NCBI GenBank assembly: GCA_003561715.1
Contig: PWVU01000099.1
Location: 1 to 8,733, forward strand
Source of the DNA: Candidatus Kaiserbacteria bacterium
GTDB taxonomy: Bacteria > Patescibacteriota > Minisyncoccia > Phycocordibacterales > UBA12088
Reading direction: 5' to 3'
DNA length: 8,733 nt
Shown: in pieces, positions 1 through 5,543 of the stretch
Layout: each line of letters opens with the position of its first letter
Position numbering within the stretch: the first letter of the stretch is position 1
Translations under genes and position numbers: made by a program
Notes under the pieces: model-generated
Databases searched by the model: none
Seen by the model: only the letters and a program-made list of their open reading frames with translations
What the model was told of the DNA's origin: nothing

Positions 1-147
1 ATCTCGTTCACTCCCTTATTGTTTGTAATTGCTCTCTCGATCGCTCGACGTTCCGCCAGATCAATGTGTTTTGCCATATTCCCTGAATGTTAGAGTGTTC
101 GGATTGAAAGGTCAATATTGCGCAACCGCGTATGGTATCAAACCGAC

Positions 148-154
148 AAAGGGG
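148..154 (+). promoter_or_regulatory. Ribosome binding site for the PP2C-like gene
   Basis: AAAGGGG lies six bases before ATG 161 and abuts the in-frame ATG 155. This spacing is what decides the start in favour of 161 over the upstream TTG at 29. Confidence 0.5.
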
Positions 155-160
155 ATGACG

Positions 161-1006
161 ATGAAAGGACGTTTGGCTCAAGTCTTCATGGTGCAAGGCC
201 TCAAAGACATGTGTCAGGATGCTACCTTGGTCCGTTACCGACCGGGTGGCACTCGGCTCGATCGCGTTGCCGTTTTTGATGGCGTATCGTTCGGCAAGTT
301 GGCATCTGGGGGCACCTTGGCAGCCCACGCTGCCTTGCGTGCGTTTCAGCGGCGGGTTCCACTGCGCGAAGCGGCCAAGCTCGCTGATGAGGCGATTCGC
401 GAGGCCATTCTTGACAAAGGACTGGACATCACGGATCCCCGAGAGTGCTTCGCCACAACGGCGATTGCCGTCGACTTTGACTTCGACAACCGCACACTGC
501 ACTGGCTCTATATCGGTGACGGGCTGTTGCTCGTCATCAACAAGGACGGTTCGTGGTGTGAGCCCGCGATTCGTCCCAAACAGGACGAGGCAATGCATCG
601 GGCGCTCTTCAAGCTGCGCGGTCAGGGATTGTCCGTTCAACAAAAGAGAAGGGAGGTTGACGGACATATCGCGTCGGCTCGTTTTCTTGCTAATCGCGAG
701 GCATCAAGATTTAGTCTTCTCAATGGTGACCCCAAGGTGTTGCAGGTTATGCAACGAGGGGTCATCCGACTGGACGATATCGCGCACGTGATCGTGGCGA
801 CCGATGGACTCGAGTTCATGCCCGTCTCTCTTGAGGAAGACCGGATAGAGCGGTTCGTGTCGGTGATCGCGGAGGGTGGCGACTTGGCTGACATTCATCG
901 CCAGATCGTTGCTCAATTTGATGGTGATGATTACCACGAAAAGATCATCACCGAGAAACGTGGTCCCGACGACGCTGCCGGGATCCATGTTATGATCGAA
1001 GGGTGA
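161..1006 (+). CDS. PP2C-like Ser/Thr protein phosphatase
   Basis: Probable metal-dependent PP2C-family phosphatase, 281 aa, which would remove phosphate from phosphoserine/threonine in cytosolic proteins. Seen: an N-terminal DRVAVFDGVSFG block (residues 34-45), matching the PP2C metal-binding D-G motif (D40, G41); CFATTAIAV (97-105) followed by LYIGDG (116-121), the usual 'GTT...VGDS' strand pair; VIVATDGLEFM (210-220, D215) matching 'LLCSDGL'; and GPDDAAGIHVMI (268-279) matching the terminal 'DNxTxxxV' motif. There is no signal peptide or membrane segment. The frame is open back to a TTG at 29, but I prefer ATG 161: it has AAAGGGG six bases upstream and the residues before it do not resemble the family. 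ATG 155 is an alternative. The stop overlaps the GTG start of the HAD gene. The family call rests on motifs only; the substrate is unknown. Confidence 0.7.
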   Translation: MKGRLAQVFMVQGLKDMCQDATLVRYRPGGTRLDRVAVFDGVSFGKLASGGTLAAHAALRAFQRRVPLREAAKLADEAIREAILDKGLDITDPRECFATTAIAVDFDFDNRTLHWLYIGDGLLLVINKDGSWCEPAIRPKQDEAMHRALFKLRGQGLSVQQKRREVDGHIASARFLANREASRFSLLNGDPKVLQVMQRGVIRLDDIAHVIVATDGLEFMPVSLEEDRIERFVSVIAEGGDLADIHRQIVAQFDGDDYHEKIITEKRGPDDAAGIHVMIEG

Positions 1007-1701
1007 AAGCTTTCTTCGATCTCGACCACACGCTTCTGCAGACGGACGCTTTGGGTAAGGAGCTCAGATGTGCGTTTGCAGAGGCGGTGGGTCAACCGAT
1101 TTCCACTCCGGTCTGGGACCGGACACTTCAAGCCGCGATTGACGCTGGGTACACCCCGGAGCGTCACGCGGCTTGCCTTTTTGGGGAAGGTATAGAGATC
1201 TCCAAACAGGCGTTAGCGCAGATCGATGCGTCACTCAGAGATATTTCAGCGTTTGTTTTTACTGATGTGGTGACGTTTTTAGAAAAACAGAGAGAGGCCG
1301 GCAATGAGGTGTGGATCGTGAGTTACGGCGCATCTTCTTGGCAGCATTTTAAAATTGGTCGATCGGGATTGGGTAAATTTTTTTACACAGAAAATATTAT
1401 TATTACCGAACATCATGGGAGTAAGGCGCACATGATAGCAGACAACATCGCCACTAATGAGTCGTTTTTATTTGTTGATAATAAACCACCAGAAGTAGTG
1501 GCGGTTGCGGAGAGGTTTTCAATTGCTACATGCTACCTCATCAATCGAGCTCCTCTCGATGTGTATCAAAACGAACACCACCCGGAACGAGATAGATGGT
1601 GGGAAACCATTATGCTTGCAGAATCTCGGACTCAGTTTTTGCCTTTACCGAGAAATGTGATTGAGATAACCACGCTCGAGGAAATCGACCGACCTGCATA
1701 A
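1003..1701 (+). CDS. HAD-superfamily hydrolase
   Basis: Soluble 232-aa haloacid-dehalogenase-type hydrolase, probably a phosphatase working through an aspartyl-phosphate intermediate. Seen: motif I FFDLDHTLL with D6 (nucleophile) and D8 (acid/base); motif II VWIVSYGAS with S107; a lysine in HGSKAHM (K141) as motif III; and FLFVDNKPPEV (D159, N160) as motif IV, slightly unusual because the second acidic residue is replaced by N. The region between motifs I and II is helical in character, as in a C1-type cap. The GTG start at 1003 is fixed by motif I, which begins only four codons later. GTG overlaps the TGA of the PP2C-like gene (GTGA), so translation is probably coupled by termination-reinitiation; GAAGG sits too close to act as a normal ribosome site. 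Bases about 1250-1510 are clearly more AT-rich than the flanks, with the frame intact. The substrate cannot be read from sequence. Confidence 0.8.
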   Translation: MKAFFDLDHTLLQTDALGKELRCAFAEAVGQPISTPVWDRTLQAAIDAGYTPERHAACLFGEGIEISKQALAQIDASLRDISAFVFTDVVTFLEKQREAGNEVWIVSYGASSWQHFKIGRSGLGKFFYTENIIITEHHGSKAHMIADNIATNESFLFVDNKPPEVVAVAERFSIATCYLINRAPLDVYQNEHHPERDRWWETIMLAESRTQFLPLPRNVIEITTLEEIDRPA

Positions 1702-1805
1702 CCTGCACATAATTGCCGATATCGGGGATCGTGCAACGTAATAGGTACTCAAATTGTAGAATGGTGATACGTCTATCGTGGTCAAGAGTGTAGTTGCCCA
1801 AAAGC

Positions 1806-1837
1806 GAGCGGGCGACACTTTTGAGTGTCGCCCGCTC
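1806..1837 (-). terminator. Rho-independent terminator of rpmB (possibly bidirectional)
   Basis: Perfect 14-bp inverted repeat GAGCGGGCGACACT / AGTGTCGCCCGCTC around a 4-base loop. Read on the - strand, the stem is followed by GCTTTTGGGC, a short T run, as expected about 45 bases after the rpmB stop. On the + strand no T run follows, so termination of the HAD operon here would rely on the stem alone. Confidence 0.7.
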
Positions 1838-1844
1838 AGTATGT

Positions 1845-1880
1845 GGGGGTAGATGTTTTATTGGGGGTAGATGTTTTATT
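1845..1880. repeat. 18-bp perfect tandem duplication
   Basis: GGGGGTAGATGTTTTATT occurs twice head to tail (1845-1862 and 1863-1880), directly between the rpmB stop codon and its terminator hairpin. It lies in the predicted 3' untranslated region. It may be a recent replication-slippage duplication; no function is evident. Confidence 0.9.
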
Positions 1881-1882
1881 GG

Positions 1883-2125
1883 TTACACCAACCCCGCGTC
1901 TTTCAACGTCTTGTACGCACCGTTCTTGTTGATCGTTTTGATGGCTTTGGTAGAGAGGGAGACGGTGACGTGCTTGTTGAGTTCCGGCACAAAAATGCGG
2001 CGTTTGGTCATATTCACCTTGCGGCGCACATTGCCGGAGGGATTGAATTGTGTCGCACGTACACGGTTGCTGTAACGACCGCCTACTTGCGAGGTTTTAT
2101 TCGTAATGGGACATGTTTTTGCCAT
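1883..2125 (-). CDS. rpmB: 50S ribosomal protein L28
   Basis: Structural protein of the large ribosomal subunit, 80 aa, close to the usual bacterial length of about 78. Seen: MAKTCPITNK at the start (the 'C.xTGK' opening of L28), then RVRATQFNPSGNVRRKVNM, the basic KRRIFVPELNKHVTVSLST core (matching the 'RRFLPNL...VTLRVS' pattern of the family) and the AIKTINKNGAYKTL tail. Only one cysteine (C5) is present, so this is the zinc-free type. It is a single gene here, with rpmG not adjacent. No Shine-Dalgarno sequence is visible before the ATG at 2125. It is transcribed towards the HAD gene and is flanked by its own promoter and hairpin terminator. Confidence 0.95.
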   Translation of the reverse strand: MAKTCPITNKTSQVGGRYSNRVRATQFNPSGNVRRKVNMTKRRIFVPELNKHVTVSLSTKAIKTINKNGAYKTLKDAGLV

Positions 2126-2161
2126 ACAATGATGCTGTTACGGATTTGTTTGTGTCGCACG

Positions 2162-2190
2162 ATAGTACCACGCACCACGCACCAATGCAA
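2162..2190 (-). promoter_or_regulatory. Sigma70-type promoter of rpmB
   Basis: On the - strand, TTGCAT (complement of 2185-2190) is followed after exactly 17 bases by TACTAT (complement of 2162-2167), preceded by TGG as an extended -10. The predicted transcription start near 2155 gives a leader of about 30 bases before the rpmB ATG. Confidence 0.65.
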
Positions 2191-2335
2191 ATTGCTTGGT
2201 TTTTCGTTTCCGGTTTCTTGTTCCCGGCAAACCCTCAGCACCTTGTTTTGCGGTATTCGGTGGGATGGGCGTGATTCACAAGAGGCGAACAATGACCGAC
2301 CAAAAACACACAACTGGCAACAAGCAACTAATTCG

Positions 2336-2344
2336 TGGTATAAC
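2336..2344 (+). promoter_or_regulatory. Extended -10 box in front of the M50 protease gene
   Basis: TGGTATAAC matches an extended -10 (TGnTATAAT). A weak -35-like CTGGCA (2314-2319) lies 19 bases upstream. If used, transcription would start at about 2351, making the mRNA leaderless or nearly so and bypassing the GGAG at 2345-2348. This is an inference from one box only. Confidence 0.35.
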
Positions 2345-2348
2345 GGAG
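2345..2348 (+). promoter_or_regulatory. Ribosome binding site for the M50 protease gene
   Basis: GGAG lies four bases before ATG 2353, slightly closer than ideal, and supports that start codon. Confidence 0.45.
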
Positions 2349-2352
2349 CAGC

Positions 2353-3006
2353 ATGGAGCCAATTACATTGTTTATCATACTTGCCCTCATTTTCTCGATC
2401 GTTATTCACGAGGTGGCGCACGGCTTTGCCGCCGATCGCCTGGGCGATCCGACTGCGCGCCTGCAAGGACGCCTTACGCTCAATCCTATAAGCCATGTAG
2501 ATCCGCTCGGCTCCATTATCATTCCCGGACTTTTGGTCTTGACCGGCGCAGGCATTCTCTTTGGTTGGGCAAAGCCGGTGCCGTATAATCCCTACAATCT
2601 CAAAAATCAACGCTGGGGTGAGGCGATGGTGGCCGGTGCGGGACCTGCGGTTAATGTGCTCATCGCGCTTTTCTTCGGACTCCTTATTCGGTTCGATGTT
2701 CTACTTGCCTTTGGCGGCGCGGAGATGGTCGCGCTTGCGTTTTATATTGTCTATATCAATGTCTTGCTCGCGCTCTTCAATATGATCCCTATTCCTCCGC
2801 TGGATGGCTCCAAAATTCTCCGCGCGTTTCTGCCCTATAAAGGCATGATGGCAATGCAGCGCTTTGAAGCGGCGAGCGCGCAATACGGCTTCCTGTTTCT
2901 CTTCGGGTTTATCTTTTTGTTTGTATTCTTCCTCTGGCCATACTTTGCGGCATTGCTACAGAGCATTGTATTTCTGATAACCGGTCAAGCTCCCGGGATC
3001 TTATAA
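2353..3006 (+). CDS. M50 family site-2 protease (intramembrane zinc metalloprotease)
   Basis: Integral membrane zinc protease of 217 aa that would cleave substrate helices within the membrane, as in regulated intramembrane proteolysis of anti-sigma factors or leftover signal peptides. Seen: IVIHEVAH (16-23) holding the HExxH zinc site (H19, E20, H23) inside the first hydrophobic segment; the family block GRLTLNPISHVDPLGS (39-54); GWAKPVPYNP (71-80), a hallmark of this subgroup; and NMIPIPPLDG (143-152), with D151 as third zinc ligand. Five or six hydrophobic segments are visible, the last at about 178-200. It has no PDZ or CBS domain, so it is the minimal form. The start is ATG 2353, preceded by GGAG. 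It is divergent from rpmB and upstream of two other membrane-protein genes. The substrate is unknown. Confidence 0.92.
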   Translation: MEPITLFIILALIFSIVIHEVAHGFAADRLGDPTARLQGRLTLNPISHVDPLGSIIIPGLLVLTGAGILFGWAKPVPYNPYNLKNQRWGEAMVAGAGPAVNVLIALFFGLLIRFDVLLAFGGAEMVALAFYIVYINVLLALFNMIPIPPLDGSKILRAFLPYKGMMAMQRFEAASAQYGFLFLFGFIFLFVFFLWPYFAALLQSIVFLITGQAPGIL

Positions 3007-3034
3007 AAGAACGTGGTTGGTCGGATGTACTCGG

Positions 3035-3043
3035 TGCTATATA
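3035..3043 (+). promoter_or_regulatory. Extended -10 box in front of the 4-TM protein gene
   Basis: TGCTATATA fits an extended -10. TTGGTC (3017-3022) lies upstream with a short 15-base spacer. The start of transcription would be near 3050, giving either a 7-base leader to ATG 3057 or an 80-base leader to ATG 3132. Confidence 0.35.
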
Positions 3044-3056
3044 GTAGTATGCACGT

Positions 3057-3527
3057 ATGAAGTATGTACTTGAATATATACCACGCTGCCTCGTCGCCTA
3101 CCGTACGCGGCGACTTGCAGGAGTAGCGGTCATGACCTATATCGTTTCGCTCGGTGCGAGTTTGGCGCTGGTCGGGTTTTTTGGACTTGATGCGGTGATG
3201 AAAGCAATGACCGAGCCCGACCTTACTATATGGCTTGCGAGTTTTTCGACCATTGCACTTATTGCTTACGGCGCCACGAAGTGGTATCTGCGTGACGTGC
3301 TCATTGAAGCGAATGTGCGTGAAGGATTGTTTTTTGGTGCAATGCTGATACTGTTCGGGATTGCACTCGATATGCTTATTGTGGTACCGCATGCATACGT
3401 TACAGCATCAACTACGGTATTAGAGTTCTATAGCAAACCGTTTTTTATGATCACAGTTGTGATTATTTTGGTCGCCTGCGCTCTCGCAGGGCTTATGGAA
3501 GAAACGATTCGTCATGAGGCGCGTTAG
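3057..3527 (+). CDS. Small integral membrane protein of unknown function
   Basis: I do not recognise this 156-aa protein. It has four hydrophobic segments, at about residues 21-44, 58-78, 89-114 and 128-147, and short charged loops: YRTRR before the first, KWYLRD after the second, and EETIRHEAR at the C-terminus. No catalytic motif, conserved cysteine pair or lipobox is visible. ATG 3057 has no Shine-Dalgarno. The in-frame ATG 3132 (residue 26) has AGGAG eight bases upstream, so a 131-aa protein starting MTYIVSLG is a real alternative and would still keep all four membrane segments. The gene follows the M50 gene by 50 bases and precedes the fused synthase by about 60, so it may belong to a membrane-protein cluster. 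That it is a gene is likely; the function is unknown. Confidence 0.7.
   Translation: MKYVLEYIPRCLVAYRTRRLAGVAVMTYIVSLGASLALVGFFGLDAVMKAMTEPDLTIWLASFSTIALIAYGATKWYLRDVLIEANVREGLFFGAMLILFGIALDMLIVVPHAYVTASTTVLEFYSKPFFMITVVIILVACALAGLMEETIRHEAR
3119..3123 (+). promoter_or_regulatory. Ribosome binding site for the alternative start at 3132
   Basis: AGGAG sits eight bases before the in-frame ATG at 3132, the best-placed ribosome site near this gene. It argues that the true start of the 4-TM protein may be 3132 and not 3057. Confidence 0.4.
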
Positions 3528-3582
3528 TGTATCGAAAGCGATAGTATGTGGGATTGTGATGATGCGTGAACGTCAACCGTTC

Positions 3583-3591
3583 TGCTATACT
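3583..3591 (+). promoter_or_regulatory. Extended -10 box in front of the fused synthase gene
   Basis: TGCTATACT is a near-consensus extended -10; no clear -35 lies at the right distance. Transcription would start near 3598, which is downstream of the TTG at 3591 and therefore argues against that codon as the start of translation. Confidence 0.45.
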
Positions 3592-3611
3592 TGCGAAGTA
3601 TCAAATTGATA
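3587..3611. promoter_or_regulatory. Two overlapping palindromes at the promoter/start region
   Basis: ATACTTGCGAAGTAT (3587-3601, 6-bp arms, 3-base centre) overlaps TATCAAATTGATA (3599-3611, 6-bp arms, 1-base centre). Together they cover the -10 box and the predicted transcription start of the fused synthase gene. This position suits a repressor operator or a 5' mRNA hairpin. No T run follows, so it is not a terminator. Confidence 0.4.
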
Positions 3612-5384
3612 ATTGCTTGCTCCCATGTTTTCCTCGTATACCCTCGCTCGTTGTTTTTTTACGCCACCATATTCATGGCCGGTGCGGTCGTCTTGGTCAT
3701 TGAGATCCAGGGTGCACGCTTGCTTGCACCGGTATGGGGCTCAACCGTATACGTATGGTCGTCACTCATTACGGTGACTATGGCGGCGCTGTCGCTGGGG
3801 TATATACTCGGCGGTAAATTGATTGATTCGCGACCGGGACATGCGCTCTTGTACGTCACCGTGATCGCGACCGGTGTCGCCACCTTTCTAGCGCTCCCCG
3901 CGCTTCCGAGTATCTACCGAGTCACCGAAGGGCTCGGTATTGTCTGGGGACCATTGGCAGCAACGACTCTTATATTCGGATTACCGCTGACGTTGCTTGC
4001 CATGGTGACCCCGATATCGCTCAAGCTCTATGTTGAAGAATTGAAGTCGTTGGGCGCAACCTCGGGATGGCTGTACGCAATCGGCACCGCCGGCTCGCTC
4101 CTCGGAAGTCTTTTGTCGGGGTTTGTGTTCGCGTCCCATTTTTCCGCACTGAACGTGTTTCATGGCACCGCTCTTTTTATGGTTGTCTGGGGCGGCATCG
4201 GATTGGCTATGACTGCATTTCTTGAAGCGTATGCAACCAATCTGCGGATCGCCAGTATTGTAGTACCGCTTTTGATTCTTGCGGTGATTGCGTTTCAGGA
4301 TCCGACGCGGCTTATGCAGACGCAAGCTGGAGTGCCCGAAGGCGCGGCGCTTCTCACCCAAACGCCCGATCGAGAAGAGGTCGAAGGCAGAGATGCCCGG
4401 AGTGCTATTTTTGCTCCACCCTCAGCTGCTCGGATTGCGCCATCTATTCCGTCACCGACCGGGTTCTCTAGTAATGGGATGCCGCAGTTTCCAATCATCT
4501 TTTCTTCTCGTGGGACGACGGAGGCGAATGTTGTTTTGCACGAGCGCAGTTTTTACGGTGATGTGATGGTGTTTGATTTCGCCGAACACGTTCGCTGCTT
4601 TATGATCGATGGCGCAAATGAGAGTTGTTGGAATTTTGAACGGAAGCTCCCGTCGGAGTATGTGCATGATATGGCATACATACTGACAAACAGCGGACGC
4701 GAAGTGCGTGATGTGTTGGTGATCGGCTCGGGCGCAGGCACGTTTTCAAAGTATCTCGATAGCGAGGGGCATCATGATATTTCAGTAGACAATGTGGAAA
4801 TCAACCCGGTGATGGGTGCGGTAGCCGAGCGGTATTTTGGATTGGCTGAGAACGTACCGACCACAACAACGATCGATGACGGTCGACACTTTTTGGGGAA
4901 TGCGACCAAAAAGTACGATGTCATTATTCTCGATATCTGCTATGTCAATCAAGCAAATGTGCATTTGTGGACCAAAGAGTTCTTTGCACTCGCCAAGGCG
5001 CATCTGAAAGATCCGGAGAACGGTCTCATTATGGCAAGTCGTGGTATCAGCAACGATCCATCGTCTGACCGTCTCGATCATATGGTAGCTAATGCGCTTT
5101 CAACTCACTTCACGAATATTTATTCTGCGGAGCGGATCAATCGCGCAGTGCCGAATGATTTCGGCATGGGCGTCTTCATTGCCTCGGGTGCCCCGGTCGC
5201 GCTCACCGAGACCGGTGGACGGATCGGCTCGGTAGCAATTCGCTCGTTTGACGCTGACGCAACGCAAGGTATTTCATCTGACGATGGGCATGGGCTTATT
5301 TTGCAACTCTCCGCGGGGGCGACTGATGGTATTCGACGGCAGACGCGAGAGAATTTCGGTGAGCGATTGTTGATGCCGCTCTAA
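3591..5384 (+). CDS. Fused 7-TM membrane domain / spermidine-synthase-like protein
   Basis: The N-terminal half (residues about 22-236 of the 597-codon open frame) has seven hydrophobic segments and the family block VLVIEIQGARLLAPVWGS (34-51). The C-terminal half is a Rossmann-fold aminopropyltransferase/methyltransferase-like domain: VLVIGSGAGT (375-384), VEINP (E403), IDDGRHFL (D429/D430) and YDVIILDIC (D448). Bacterial fusions of this type are known, but their reaction is poorly defined, so polyamine synthesis is not proven. Between the halves is an unusually long Pro/Ser/Ala-rich linker (about 242-305). The coordinates give the longest open frame. The start is unresolved: TTG 3591 lies within the -10 box, later in-frame TTG 3651 and ATG 3675 lack ribosome sites, and ATG 3625 is in another frame but would join this frame if the T7 run at 3654-3660 had eight Ts. 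A strong terminator follows at 5481. Confidence 0.85.
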   Translation: MRSIKLIIACSHVFLVYPRSLFFYATIFMAGAVVLVIEIQGARLLAPVWGSTVYVWSSLITVTMAALSLGYILGGKLIDSRPGHALLYVTVIATGVATFLALPALPSIYRVTEGLGIVWGPLAATTLIFGLPLTLLAMVTPISLKLYVEELKSLGATSGWLYAIGTAGSLLGSLLSGFVFASHFSALNVFHGTALFMVVWGGIGLAMTAFLEAYATNLRIASIVVPLLILAVIAFQDPTRLMQTQAGVPEGAALLTQTPDREEVEGRDARSAIFAPPSAARIAPSIPSPTGFSSNGMPQFPIIFSSRGTTEANVVLHERSFYGDVMVFDFAEHVRCFMIDGANESCWNFERKLPSEYVHDMAYILTNSGREVRDVLVIGSGAGTFSKYLDSEGHHDISVDNVEINPVMGAVAERYFGLAENVPTTTTIDDGRHFLGNATKKYDVIILDICYVNQANVHLWTKEFFALAKAHLKDPENGLIMASRGISNDPSSDRLDHMVANALSTHFTNIYSAERINRAVPNDFGMGVFIASGAPVALTETGGRIGSVAIRSFDADATQGISSDDGHGLILQLSAGATDGIRRQTRENFGERLLMPL

Positions 5385-5457
5385 GGGGATAATCTCGACT
5401 TTGACTTTATCCACATACGCGCTCATTGGTAAGGGTGGCTAAGTTTCCATAAACGCA

Positions 5458-5463
5458 TATACT
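5458..5463 (+). promoter_or_regulatory. Possible -10 box upstream of the surface-protein gene
   Basis: TATACT is a good -10 hexamer, but no convincing -35 lies 16-18 bases upstream. If used, transcription would start near 5470 and the terminator hairpin at 5481-5511 would lie in the leader, as an attenuator would. Confidence 0.25.
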
Positions 5464-5480
5464 GTACATACACCATCACG

Positions 5481-5511
5481 ACAGATGCGACAAGCATCTG
5501 TGGTGTTTTTT
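5481..5511 (+). terminator. Rho-independent terminator after the fused synthase gene
   Basis: Perfect 8-bp stem ACAGATGC / GCATCTGT with loop GACAA, followed by GGTG and six Ts (5506-5511). CACC at 5471-5474 can pair with GGTG to lengthen the stem across a bulge. It lies about 100 bases after the stop at 5384 and 33 bases before the surface-protein start. Confidence 0.85.
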
Positions 5512-5543
5512 GTATTTAGCTCTTTAGTACATCGCGATATACC

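Noticed and set aside
29..160. N-terminal extension of the PP2C-like protein from TTG 29
   Set aside because: No ribosome site, rare start codon, and residues unlike the family; ATG 161 has AAAGGGG at good spacing.
8..667. 219-codon - strand open frame
   Set aside because: It lies antisense to the PP2C-like gene, whose family motifs are clear; its translation shows no recognisable domain.
1704..1735. Imperfect hairpin (TGCAC / GTGCA with inner CCGATATCGG) after the HAD gene
   Set aside because: Unequal internal loops and no following T run; too weak to call a terminator.
1871..2610. Several open frames on both strands around rpmB and the M50 start
   Set aside because: They overlap the certain rpmB and M50 genes in other frames and give unstructured Cys/Arg/His-rich translations.
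5387..5412. GGATAA / TTATCC inverted repeat just after the synthase stop
   Set aside because: Only 6 bp with a 14-base loop and no T run; a much better terminator lies at 5481-5511.
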